From contig CM049998.1 in NCBI GenBank assembly GCA_016630955.3, forward strand, positions 1,426,001-1,490,000: a stretch of DNA of 64,000 nucleotides, read 5' to 3'. This DNA is from Didymella arachidicola (lineage: Eukaryota; Ascomycota; Dothideomycetes; Pleosporales; Didymellaceae). Each line of letters opens with the position of its first letter. The first letter of the stretch is position 1. This document shows positions 51,511-62,500 of the stretch, one piece after another. A program made the translations under genes and the position numbers. Below the pieces are notes generated by a model, which saw nothing but the letters and a program-made list of their open reading frames with translations, had not been told where the DNA came from and searched no databases.

Positions 51511-54500
51511 ATGTCTCGTACGTGGAGAATTTACACAGGAAATCCTGTCAATCCCAGCTACTGCACGTTGCAGTCTAGCCTTCCAGATCCCCCTTCTACT
51601 ATCGCTAAGGCAGGTGTCCAGGCAATTATACCAATACAGTCAAGTTTACTGACTGCTTGCTTCTAGTTAGAAGCGAGAGAAACGCTGAACATCATCTCCT
51701 ACCTGCCACTATATGGCTACCTGTTTTGCACGGTTTGCAGGAGCGCCATTTCCCGCAAGGTACTCCTCAATCATCTCCAGCGACATCACGGCATCAGCAG
51801 CGGCCTATCCACAACTATACTTCGCCAATACGAACATCTCTCCGTAGCGCAGGAAGACTTGGACATCGTTCCACTTCCCAATGACAGCCGTGTCTTGCCG
51901 TTCCTAGCGGCTCCTGTCCAGGGTTTCAGCTGCCCGCATTGCATCTGGCTTACGGTGAACTGGGGCGAACTTCGAAAGCATCTAAGTAAAACTCATAGTA
52001 TAAGGAACATACTAGTTGACAGGAGGGACGTTTCATGCTTCCTGCAACAATGGGTCGCGCACAGAAAGACTGGACAATACTGGCGCGTGGACCGCACCAG
52101 GACGGACAGCGTTGAGTCTGTGGAAACAGATTGCGAGGAAGAGCCAGCAGATGAAGAAAGATTGATGCAGCTGGAAGAAGCTTGTCGCGACCCAGAAATA
52201 GCGGAGCTTCTCCGTATGGAAGATGAAGAGGAACGCCGGCTTGCCAATGAAGCAAACGAGAACGCATGTCTCCCAGACAAGTTAGAGCACGACGAGAACA
52301 CGCACTGGCTTTGTGAGTGCGGGTGGCCACGCTGGTTCGCACGCAAGCCGCTTCATGTAATTGTCGCTACATCGCAGCTTCCCTCGAAAAAGCATGAAGC
52401 TCTCTACCTAGGACCATGGAACGGCTCTCAATGGAGCAGCTGCTCAGCTACAGAGACGAAGCTCTTGGTGCTCGTTGAGCTTGTGAGTCGCGTGCTAGAC
52501 AGGTGCGAGGAGACCCTGTCATCTACACCGCGGGTTCTTCGCTGTTGGCTACGCAGCTGGGGCCCACATTATTGCCCTATCCCATTTGAGCAACCAAAGC
52601 GACAGGCTACGCAGAAAAAGTACCGCTCCTACTGTTACCGCTTCCTTTGCTATGTTTTCCGAGCGAGGCAGATTTGCTTTGCGCAGGGTGACGACGCGAA
52701 GGACATCTACGGCCTGACACTTACCGCATCCCAGGCAGAAATGGCGGATACTATCTGGGCGGCGCTGGACAATCTGTCGCCGAGTGAGGCAGAGAGAGCC
52801 CTGTCAAGTCCTTCGTCGCCACTGCCTCCTCCATCCTCTTCCATCCTCGAAACTATCTTCCAGCTGCTTGTTCTCTTCTGGTCAGACACTTCGATAGACG
52901 GGGATGCAGGTGCCAAAGCACTCATTCATTTCTCCGGTGTGCTTGGGATCCACCCGTATAAGCTGACTCTCCGCACCGCGTATGATTACACACCATATCT
53001 TTCCGCCTTAATCTGGGTAGGAAGATTAGTGATCCTCGAGTATGCGCTGCCGTCGCGAGCTTACAGTTCGTGGGACCCTCTTCTCCAGGCACGCACTACG
53101 CATCCAGATCAAGGGTCGAGGCTTCTTAGAGAGATTCGGCCAAGGTATCTCCAACGTGGTACCTTCGCGCCCCTCGGATATTTCATTGAGCGCCTCCAAC
53201 ATGGCAGAGCTGTAGCAAAGCGGGAAGGTGGCAAAACAAACATCTCCTGGTCACCTGATGGCCAGATGCTCGAGGTGAACGGATCTCAGATCACTCTGAC
53301 ACAGCTGCGCTCTACAGTGCACTCTCTTCTGGATGCGATCAATCGGGAAGCTCGCGATCTAATGTTTCAGTGGTGGCCTGATGTCAATTTGCGTGGGATC
53401 AAGGACAAGCTAACAAGCTATCGAGCGGGCTATTCATTTCTAGCGGAGCCTGAGAACAATCTGCAAATGAGCTTCAAGCATCTTTACCGCCGAGCGTTCT
53501 TTCTTCAAGAAGGGAGGCTAGCACTGCAGGGCGCTGGACGCCAGCAAGCGGTGGCGTATCTCCAGAGACGTGGCGAGTTTATTCGACTGATCTTTGCAGG
53601 TATCCACATGACGAGCGGCATGCCCGCTAGAGGGGAAGAGCTCCGCATTATACGCTGGGCAAATACCGTCGCTGTACAACGCAACATTATAATACACAAG
53701 GGACACATCATGCTGGTTTTCACTTACAACAAAGTGTCCACAACAGCAAACCACTCGTTCTACATTATTCGGGTGCCTTGTCCTATAGTAGAGCGAGCTC
53801 TGTTCCTATATCTTGCCTATATACGGCCTTTTACCGACTTCCTCCTCCGACAACTGAAACTCATTGATGCGCGAACAAAGACGAATCTGCATCTCTTCAC
53901 CCGAAGCAATCATCCCACTGGTTGCTTCAGCGCAGTAGACTGCTCGAAGAGCCTAGAGCTGGCTACGCCAGACTGCCCCATTCGACTTCAGCTGTGTATC
54001 TATCGCCACATCGCGGTCGCCATTAGCAAGAAGCATATCCCAACACTGCTGGAGCCGTTCGACCCCAACATTCCAAAGGACCAGAACGGCTTTCTTCATC
54101 TATTAGCCTTCCAGACAGGTCACACTCCATCGATTCATGCAAGCGCTTACGCTCTCGAGAGAGGCTATCCGGCGAGATTGCAGCCAGAGCTCATCGACCG
54201 CTATTTTGAGAACAGCCTGATTTGGCATCGGTTCCTGGAGATCGAGGACAGACCTATAGACAGAGAAGCAAATCCGGGCCCGTTAGACCCACAGATACAG
54301 AAATTGATGATGTCAACGATGAAGCCGGCACATCAAGCGGTAGACGTGGGTATGTCAGAAGAGGTATTTTTCGCACTGCATAGCGGAGACGGAAAGAAAG
54401 CAGAGGCAAAAGGGCCTGATAGGAGATTATTGACACGAAGCAAGCGTAGACTGAGCAGCGACCTTTGTAACGTCCTTCAGAACCAAAGCGTATCACATTC

Positions 54501-54579
54501 AGCTAGACTAAAGAGCGGGAGAGTCAGCATCAGCTGTACGAGCACTGGTCTTAGATACACAAAGATAAGAAAGGGTTAG
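51511..54579 (+). CDS. DUF3505-type tyrosine-recombinase-like protein 1, 1003 aa
   Basis: Two exons: 51511-51609 (start MSRTWRIYTGNP) and 51667-54579, joined by a 57-nt GC-AG intron with a CTGAC branch; a GT-AG alternative (51614-51670) also keeps the frame. Domains: finger 1 FCTVCRSAISRKVLLNHLQRH, finger 2 CPHCIWLTVNWGELRKHLSK, a Glu-rich linker, the motif EHDENTHWLCECGWPRWFA, and a helical region RVLRCWLRSWG...RFLCYVFRA. The C-terminal catalytic-like domain has Arg in TSGMPARGEEL (codon 53629), YNK, Arg in IYRHIAVAI (54004), and GH(54121)...Y(54148), Tyr nine residues after His. It ends in a basic tail without a helicase. Role inferred: DNA integrase-like enzyme, nuclear. Frame open. Confidence 0.7.
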
Positions 54580-54644
54580 AATTATAGGAATAGAAGGAAA
54601 GAAACGTGTGCTACGCAAGCAAAGCGTTTAGTAACCTCAGATAG
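54580..54644. other. short spacer between recombinase-like genes 1 and 2
   Basis: Only 65 bp separate the stop of gene 1 from the open frame of gene 2, so the first exon and promoter of gene 2 are either missing or hidden inside gene 1. Confidence 0.5.
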
Positions 54645-57600
54645 CTACGTAGCCAGATTGCGAAAAGAAATGACCTACCCATAGCGTCTATTGCTAAGCA
54701 AAAGGTATGCAATGTCAGCAACCAATCTGCTAAGCTTGCTATCCAAACGCTACAGGAACATAGACCAATCGCTCTAGACTACGTCACGTTTGTTGCCAGC
54801 GAGAACGTCATTATCTGTACACCTTGTTACACCGCAGTACCTGTAACTAGTTTAAACACCCACTTACGGACTTGCCACTATGAACCCGCCAAAGTGCGTC
54901 GAGCTACGATAGCACGATTTGACGACGTGCCTGCTGCGAAGTCCTTCAATGATCTAGTGCCCCGACCGGATGGATCTACGCCGCTCTCTTACCTTGGCCC
55001 ACCTCTGACTGGATTTTGTTGCCCGCACTGTCTAGAGGGAAAGAGTATTAATTGGGATCAGATACGACAGCATACAAAGAAACACCACAACATTAGCGCG
55101 CCTAAGTGCCTTCAAGATCAATCGCGATACAAGTGTTATCTACAGAGCTGGACGAAGTACTCGCCCAAATACTGGGTGGTGAGCCAAGACGACAGCTCTC
55201 ACCAGCATCAGAGCGACGAAAGATCACTTGAGACAAGCAATAGCGAGTGCTTGACACGTGTAGAGGATGAAGAGAAAGAAGAAGAAGAACGTTTAGATGA
55301 TGAGCTAAACGGCGTGGTTCTCGACGGAGAGCTAGAACACGACGAGAACACTGAGTGGCTGCGAGGCTGCGAGTGGCCAGCGTGGTTTGCTCACAAGCCT
55401 ATCCATATCATTATTGCAGCTGCAGCACTGCCTCCCATGGCAACATCAGATGATCTCAAACTAGGCCTTTGGAACGGATTCGAATGTGTAAGCCCAGCAC
55501 AGACGGAGAGAACGATCTGGAAGATTGTAGAAGCCAGCAGAATCGTTTTCCAACGATGCGAAGCAACACTAAAGCAGACGCCACGGGTTTTGCGTTGCTG
55601 GCTGCGGAGCTGGACGCCTTCTTTTCTTCCTTACCCTTTTGAGCTGCCACAACGCGAAAACACCCGACGAAGATACTATAGAATCCACGAGCGATTCTTA
55701 TGCTACATTTTCCGCGTCTTAGCACTGTCGCGCAACATAAAAGAGCCTACAAACGACATCTCTGGGCTGCAGCTAACCACGGCTCAGCTGGCCATGATGA
55801 ACCATATCTGGGACCACGTCACTGCTGTCAGCCAGCAGGCAGACCTCGGGATTCTGCTCCAGTCATCTCTGGCCGCCCTGAACGAAAATCTCTTTCAACT
55901 TCTTGTCATGTCCTGGACAGACTTGTCGCACGACGGAAACATGAGCCGTAGCGCTATCATGAACTTCTCTGGTGTCTTGGGAATACATCCCACAGAGCTA
56001 TGTTTCCGCAAGCCCTACGACTATACTCCTTTTATATCAGCACTGCTGTGGGTAGGTCGCCTGATTATACTCGAGTATGCCCTACCACTTGCACCATACA
56101 ACTATCTTAAGAATCCTTGGCCCGAGCGTACAGCCTACCCCGACCAAGCACAGCGACTGCGTGAGCATATCCGACCCAAGTATCTTCAGCGAGGTAGTCT
56201 TGCACCAGCTGGTTACCTTATCGAGCGACTACAGCACGGAAGAGCAATCGCGAGGCGCGAGGGTCCTAGAACAAACATCTCCTGGTCTTCAGATGGCTTG
56301 ACACTCCATATTGCGGAAACACAGATTCATATGCGACAATTTCGTGAGACAATTCACACTGTTGTAGTAGGTTTACAAAGCCGTGCACAGGAGCTCCTCT
56401 TCGGATGGTGGCCAGACGTTCAACTCGACATTCTACAAGATAATCTTGCGACCCATCGCCCTGGATTCTCGTTTCTGGCGCACCCAGCCAACAAACTCCA
56501 GGGAGCTTTCCGCGCTGTGAGCAAATTAGCGTTCTCAGAACAAGGCGGCTTCTCGTCAGAGACAAGTAGAGGGAGAGCAAAGCAGAGGCGGTACTTGAAC
56601 GAAAGCGACAGCTTTGTTCGTCTGCTTTATGCAGCAATGCACCTAACAAGCGGCATGCCAGCACGTGGTGAGGAGCTCAGAGTCCTACGGTGGGCTGACA
56701 CGATCTCCGTGCGACGAAACATCTTTATCTACAAAGGAAAAGTGATACTTGTCTTCGCATACAACAAGGCAAACACCAACACCAACAACTCGTTTTATAT
56801 CGTACGCTCCCCCTGTCCTATGGTACAAAGAGTTCTTTACCTTTACCTTGTGTACATCCGCCCATTCCGCAGTCTTATTAGTCGAAAGTCAGGGGCGCAA
56901 TCTACAGGCTCAACGAACCCTCACTTGTTTAGTACTTATGACAGTGCAACGGCCTGCTTTTCTTCAAGTAAAGCCCACTCGAGTCTGAAAAGGTCAACAG
57001 CCAAATGCCCTACTCCGACAACTACCAGTCTGTACAGACAAACTGCGACTAGCATTGCAAAGAAGCATCTCCCTGCACTTGTTACTGCATTCGACCCCAA
57101 TACGCCTAAGGATTACAATAGATTCCTTCAACTCCTAGCTTTCCAAACAGGTCATAGACCAGTTACACATGCCAATGCATATGCGCTAGAGCATGGATTT
57201 CCTACCAAATTGCAGCCTGATCTGATTGATCGCTACCTGGTAAACAGCCATATGTGGCATGAATTCACGTTGACCCGAGAGGAAGACGCTCTAGACTATA
57301 GCTTAGCAACCGTGCACAAAACCTCAAGCAGTACGACACAAGTTGGTTACTACCCGGACGCTATTTCTGAGGGAACACCAGAGTGTGCTACACCCGGAAT
57401 AAGCGATACAGAGCCCCCAGACGAGGCTCTGCATACACAGACACCTGAGCAGAGGCAACAAAGAGGGAAAAAGCGACGCAGAGAGACTGAGAGTTGCAGC
57501 CCTCTTACGAGAAAAATTCTCGATATGCAAAAGCAACTGAACGATCTTGTTCAAGAGCGCGCCATGTCAAAAAAGAGGCGAGCAACAGGTCGAAATACTG

Positions 57601-57800
57601 GTCAGAATAATGTAGAATCAGATCCTGCGTCAGAGCTGGATACAAGCGAGTGGGAGGAGGAAAGGACGCTCAGGGCAAGGACTAGGATTCCGAAGGATGG
57701 AAGCAAGAAGGACTCTAGTTCAAAAGTACAAAGTAGTCGAACCTCAAGTACTATAAAGCGGAGGAGGGGACGGGTATCTAGTAAGAGGTTACTATCGTAA
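54645..57800 (+). CDS. DUF3505-type tyrosine-recombinase-like protein 2, 5' end uncertain
   Basis: The frame is open from 54645 but has no in-frame ATG before finger 1 (IICTPCYTAVPVTSLNTHLR, about 54811-54870), and the first exon seen in genes 1 and 3 is not found. The 5' end may therefore be truncated or spliced from an unrecognised exon. Finger 2 is CCPHCLEGKSINWDQIRQHT. The motif EHDENTEWLRGCEWPAWFA follows, then RVLRCWLRSWT and RFLCYIFRV. Catalytic-like residues: Arg in TSGMPARGEEL (56664), YNKAN, Arg in LYRQTATSI (57036), GH (57153) and Tyr (57180), nine residues apart. The C-terminus is a basic disordered tail (GKKRRRETE; IKRRRGRVSSKRLLS), possibly DNA-binding. Closely related in order and spacing to genes 1 and 3. 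Confidence 0.65.
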   Translation, partial: LRSQIAKRNDLPIASIAKQKVCNVSNQSAKLAIQTLQEHRPIALDYVTFVASENVIICTPCYTAVPVTSLNTHLRTCHYEPAKVRRATIARFDDVPAAKSFNDLVPRPDGSTPLSYLGPPLTGFCCPHCLEGKSINWDQIRQHTKKHHNISAPKCLQDQSRYKCYLQSWTKYSPKYWVVSQDDSSHQHQSDERSLETSNSECLTRVEDEEKEEEERLDDELNGVVLDGELEHDENTEWLRGCEWPAWFAHKPIHIIIAAAALPPMATSDDLKLGLWNGFECVSPAQTERTIWKIVEASRIVFQRCEATLKQTPRVLRCWLRSWTPSFLPYPFELPQRENTRRRYYRIHERFLCYIFRVLALSRNIKEPTNDISGLQLTTAQLAMMNHIWDHVTAVSQQADLGILLQSSLAALNENLFQLLVMSWTDLSHDGNMSRSAIMNFSGVLGIHPTELCFRKPYDYTPFISALLWVGRLIILEYALPLAPYNYLKNPWPERTAYPDQAQRLREHIRPKYLQRGSLAPAGYLIERLQHGRAIARREGPRTNISWSSDGLTLHIAETQIHMRQFRETIHTVVVGLQSRAQELLFGWWPDVQLDILQDNLATHRPGFSFLAHPANKLQGAFRAVSKLAFSEQGGFSSETSRGRAKQRRYLNESDSFVRLLYAAMHLTSGMPARGEELRVLRWADTISVRRNIFIYKGKVILVFAYNKANTNTNNSFYIVRSPCPMVQRVLYLYLVYIRPFRSLISRKSGAQSTGSTNPHLFSTYDSATACFSSSKAHSSLKRSTAKCPTPTTTSLYRQTATSIAKKHLPALVTAFDPNTPKDYNRFLQLLAFQTGHRPVTHANAYALEHGFPTKLQPDLIDRYLVNSHMWHEFTLTREEDALDYSLATVHKTSSSTTQVGYYPDAISEGTPECATPGISDTEPPDEALHTQTPEQRQQRGKKRRRETESCSPLTRKILDMQKQLNDLVQERAMSKKRRATGRNTGQNNVESDPASELDTSEWEEERTLRARTRIPKDGSKKDSSSKVQSSRTSSTIKRRRGRVSSKRLLS

Positions 57801-57983
57801 ATTCAACTCTTCCGTACCTTGCACAGCGACGCGAAAAGTTTCGTTTACAACTTCTGCGAAACGTAGTGCTGTTAGGGTAAGTAGAGTTAGGGTTTCTGCG
57901 CAATAGAGCTTGTGTGGGACAGCCGAGCAGCAACACTCTAACTAGCAGACAACGTAAGCAACAGCGAAAGCAACACTGCAAAC
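57801..57983. other. spacer with TTAGGG words
   Basis: Contains TTAGGG at 57872-57877 and 57887-57892 and a small GTTTCG...CGAAAC inverted repeat (57836-57863). It separates gene 2 from a DUF3505 remnant. Confidence 0.4.
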
Positions 57984-57989
57984 TTGCAC

Positions 57990-59345
57990 GCATGGCCCCG
58001 GAAGCTTACACTTAGCAACTGCAACGCTGTATTCTGCTTTCTTAAAGACTTTGGCGTTGTGGTTTGCAAGCAGCACTGTACAGCAGTCGTGAGTCTAGAT
58101 GCGCATCTTCGCAAGTATCATGCTGCTCCCGCTACGCTACGGCGACAGATTGTCGAGCGCTTCAGTCAGTTTGAGACTATCGCTCCAAGCGCAGTCGAGT
58201 CCCCAGACGAGCCCGCGCAGCCGGTAGAAGAGCTAGGAGATCCGCTTGATGGTGCGCAGTGCGAGACGTGCAGCTGGATCACGATCAACAAAGATGAGAT
58301 GCGCAAGCACTGCAAAAAAAATCACCAGCAAGCGTGGGTAGGAGAGAAAAGCTCGCTCTACAAGACTGTGAAAGTGCAGAGCTTTTTTCGCACTGGGGGG
58401 CTGCAGAAATATTTTATTGTTAATTTGGACGTGGTAGAAATTCCCTAAAACGACGAGCTGGAAATTATAGTTCAGGCTCATCTTGCTGAGTACAAATTGA
58501 CGCAACAAGAAATTGAGGAAGAGCTGCAAACACTTGAAGCAGCTGCGAAGGTCGACAAAACAGGTTGGTTTAAGCGTACAGGCTGGCTGGAGTTCTTAAA
58601 GGACCGGAATCTTGCTCATCTGGCTCATCAAGCCCGCGCACCCGATCACAACGAGCGCAAGCTTAAGCTGGCTGCTCAGTTGACCGAGGGGCTGGTCGAA
58701 AGAAGCGTGAAAGGGCTAGCTACGCTCACGCAGGAGACGAGGCGCTGGCTGTGGAGTGCAAAGCGAGACGAACCAGACGTGCGGCCGTTGGCGCGACTGC
58801 AGAACCCGGAGAGTCAGGCAATGTACGCAAGCTACATGGTCAGGTTTGTCTGCTTCTATCTGCGGGTACTAGCCGACTAAGAGCAGCAGATTGTGCGCTT
58901 TAGAGAGCAGCAGCGTGCCGTCGCTCATGCGGATTGCCGTTCAACATCAGGCAGCAAGGAGGACAGCGAGGAGGACAACAACAACAGCGAGAGCAGTGAA
59001 GGCGACAGCGACAGCCCGCGGCTGCGATGCACAACACGCACAACACGCACGACAGGCAATCAGCCGCAACAGGATATGGCAAAGGATGCACGCGAGCTCT
59101 TCACATGGACAGACAAGCAGAAGTCGTGTGGGATCAAGCTGTGGGATGCGCTAGATGGCGACGACAGAGCAGCTCAGACAGAGGCGCTTCTTGCGTCGAT
59201 CAACTCGTTCATCTTCACGACATATCACCCCGTAGCGCTGTCTACTGGTCTACCTCCACGCGACCGCCACGACCCCGAGCCTCGTTCGCGCTTGATGCGG
59301 TATAGTGCGCGACTTCGGCCCTACTTCGTCCCCTCCCAGCCTTAG
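57990..59345 (+). pseudogene. DUF3505/OrsD-type gene, N-terminal part only, two stops
   Basis: One frame reads LSNCNAVFCFLKDFGVVVCK, finger VCKQHCTAVVSLDAHLRKYH, the linker PVEELGDPLDGAQC, second finger CETCSWITINKDEMRKHCKK, and KVQSFFRTGGLQKYFIV. A TAA follows (58446-58448). The same frame resumes NDELEIIVQAHLAEYKLTQQ, TGWFKRTGWLEFLKDRN, RRWLWSAKRDE, and QNPESQAMYASYMVRFVCFY, with a second TAA (58878-58880) where a CAA is likely. It ends at 59345. The recombinase-like and helicase parts are absent, so it is a truncated family member. It is about as similar to the segments at 62.65 and 63.2 kb as they are to each other. Confidence 0.75.
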
Positions 59346-59543
59346 CCTGGAGTCGACCCCTTTTGATGCTCTATTTCGGTCTAGCTCGGCCCTGCACGGG
59401 CATGCATGCTCCAACACAGGGCAGCTATAGCAGTTCCTGCTTGTTACCTGTTGTTCTGTACTACTTTTACCTGCTTACGCATTAACTAAGACGCCACGGC
59501 CTGCTATTCAATTGTGTGCTACTGTTAGCAACAAAGTAGTGCT
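59346..59543. other. 5' flank of recombinase-like gene 3
   Basis: A CT-rich stretch (TTCCTGCTTGTTACCTGTTG) upstream of the 59544 start. Presumed promoter, with no specific element recognised. Confidence 0.35.
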
Positions 59544-62500
59544 ATGTCTCACCAGACAGCGTCTCGCTGGATAGTCTACACGGGTAATCCAGAAGCCGGT
59601 GTCTTTTCTGAAAGCGCCTCTAACCCTTCCTCATGGACTGTCCATTCAGGCGACTCAGCAAAGAGCAAGGCATGTGAATGACGTACCTTTGCCGCACTTT
59701 TTATTCTATCTCACCCTCACTTGCTAATTATAGATAGCCTGCAGAACCCGAAGTGCCAAACATTATCTCCTATCTGCCAGAACATGGACACCTGTTGTGC
59801 ACCCCATGTAGAAGCGTTATACCCTACAAGACGCTCCGTTACCACCTCCGCCACTACCACAAAACTCGATCGTCCATATGCGAAATTATCCTTTCTCAGT
59901 ATAAAGGACTTCCTGTATCGCAGATTGATGCAGACGTTGTCCCTCGTGCAAATAACTCTTCTAGCTTAGATTTCCTAGCGCCACCCGAGCGAGGCTACTC
60001 CTGTCCGCAGTGCGACTTGACAACTTGTAGTTGGGATACAATGCTGCTGCATTTTCGGAAGACGCAGTGCAGTAGGGGGCAGAGGACGCGCAATGATCTA
60101 TTCTGCTTCGTCCAGCGATGGTCTCCTATCAGGCGAAACGTGGGAGGTACCTGGAGGGTAGCACACGCTACACACACAATTCAAAGCAGAAGAAGATCAA
60201 GCCAGGACGGATCCGTGTCAGACGACCCTGCGACCGCCGCTCTTCTGCTGATGGAAGCCGAGGAGGAAGCTAGGCTCTTACAGCAAGATCAAGAACTGAT
60301 GGCCCTAAGCAACGAGCTTGAGCATGACGAGAAAACCGACTGGCTGCGCGGTTGTGGTTGGACGCGGTGGTTTGCCCAAAAGCCGCTCCATCTGATTATT
60401 GCTACTTCTAGGTTGGCCACTTCTACCGGTGAAGCTATTCACCTCGGCACCTGGAACAGCGTGGAGTGGATCAGCTCCGCAGCTACAGAGTCAAAACTAA
60501 GACAACTATCAGAAATTGTTCATCTCGTGCTTGATCGCTGCGAGGAAACATTAGAACAAACTCCGCGAGTCTTGCGCTGCTGGCTGCGAAGCTGGGGGTC
60601 ACACTTCTACGCGTATCCCTTCGAGCTACCTCAACGAGACGCTACGAAAGCTAGGTACCGCTCCTTCCTAAACCGCTTTCTGTGCTATGTATTCCGATCA
60701 TGGCAGGTATGTCAGAAGCTCAATCAAAGCTTAAGCGAGGTATATGGGCTTCAGCTGTCGGACGCACAGGCGGATATCGTGAAATCTGTCTGGTCAGATC
60801 TGTCCACAAAAGGATTCAGTAAGGCAGAGCCTACGTTCTCTTCCCGTTTATCAGAAACCGTCTTTCAGCTGCTCGTGCTATTTTGGACGGATGTGTCCAC
60901 AGACGGCATATTGGAAGGCAAAGCAATTGTCCACTTCTCTGGTGTGCTGGGTATCCATCCGTACGAGTTGGCATACCGTACAGCTTACGACTACACACCG
61001 TACCTATCAGCTCTACTGTGGATTGGTAGACTTATTATTCTCGAGTACGCCTTGCCGCTGCGAGGGTACACTACCCTTGATGTTCTCTGGCCAGCACGAG
61101 CAGCCTATGCTGATCAGGGCAAACGTCTCTGTGTAGAGATTCGCCCAGCATACCTCCAACGCGGCAGTCTCTCACCTATGGGCTACCTGATTGAGCGTTT
61201 GCAGCACGGCAGAGCCATTGCCAAACGCGAAGGACCACGCACCAACCTATCTTGGTCCCTCGATGGTCAGACCCTAGACATCGCTGGTTCTCGCATCTCT
61301 ATGCATGAATTCCGCTATACAATCCACTGCCTCCTTGCTAGACTTGAAAGAATCACGCGAGACCTCATGTTTGACTGGTGGCCTAAGGTAGATCTCCATA
61401 CCTTAAAAGAGGATCTATCAAGGCACCGCCCAGGTTATTCGTTCCTGCAAGAGCCAGCAAATCAGCTACAGACTAGCTTTAAGCATTTGAGCCGAAGAGC
61501 CTTCTCTAAAGAAGGGAGGGGGTTCTCCCTACAAGGCAGAGGCCGAGAGAAAGCAATGTCCTACCTGAAACAATATAACAACATGGTCGAAGTACTGTTC
61601 AGTAGTATCCATGTGACCAGCGGAATGCCTGCTAGAGGAGAGGAGCTTCGGGTTCTGCGCTGGGCAGACACTGCCGCAGTGCAACGCAACATCTTCATTT
61701 GCCAGGGCCGGATCTTGCTAGTCTTTTCGTACAATAAAGCTAGCCAGAACTCGAACAACTCTTTTTTTGTTGTTCGAGTTCCCTGCTCATCAGTAGAGAG
61801 GTGCCTGTTCCTTTACCTCGCATACATCAGACCATTCAGCGATTTCCTTAGCCGACAACTAAAGCTTGTCAACACAAGCGTTCCAACCAATCCGCACTTG
61901 TTCACTGCGTACGACACACCTGTGTCGTGTTTCAGCTCATCAGTCTGCTCGAAGCTCCTGCAGCAATCCACACCAGAATGCCCGATACTGCTCCATTTTC
62001 AAATGTATCGCCAGATTGCAGTAGCTATTAGCAAGAAGCATCTTCTAGATATTGCCCAGCCTTTTGATCCTCACACTCCGAGGGATCGCGATGGACTATT
62101 ACGACTTCTCTCTTTCCAGACAGGACATAATCCAGCTACCCATGCTGGCGCGTACGCTTTGGATCGTGCCTATCCTGCCAAGCTGCAACCTGAGTTATTA
62201 GAACGATACCTCGAAGTCAGTAAGGTATGGCATCAATTTCTGGGTGTCGACAGACAAAGCACAGATCAGGCTATTCTCAGCTTTAGTGCAAACAGAAGTT
62301 TACCAGAAGCTCCAGTAGAGCATTCAATGTTTCTGCCACCAAAGGATGATGCGTTCTTGACTAATAGGACTACACAAACACTTGAAGTACCCGAAGAGAG
62401 CACAGTATCGCAGATCGAGGCATCGGCCGCTGGCGAGAATGAGCGACCGCGGAAGCGAAGGCGCGACTCAGATGAGAGTATAAGTCCAATACAGCAAAAG

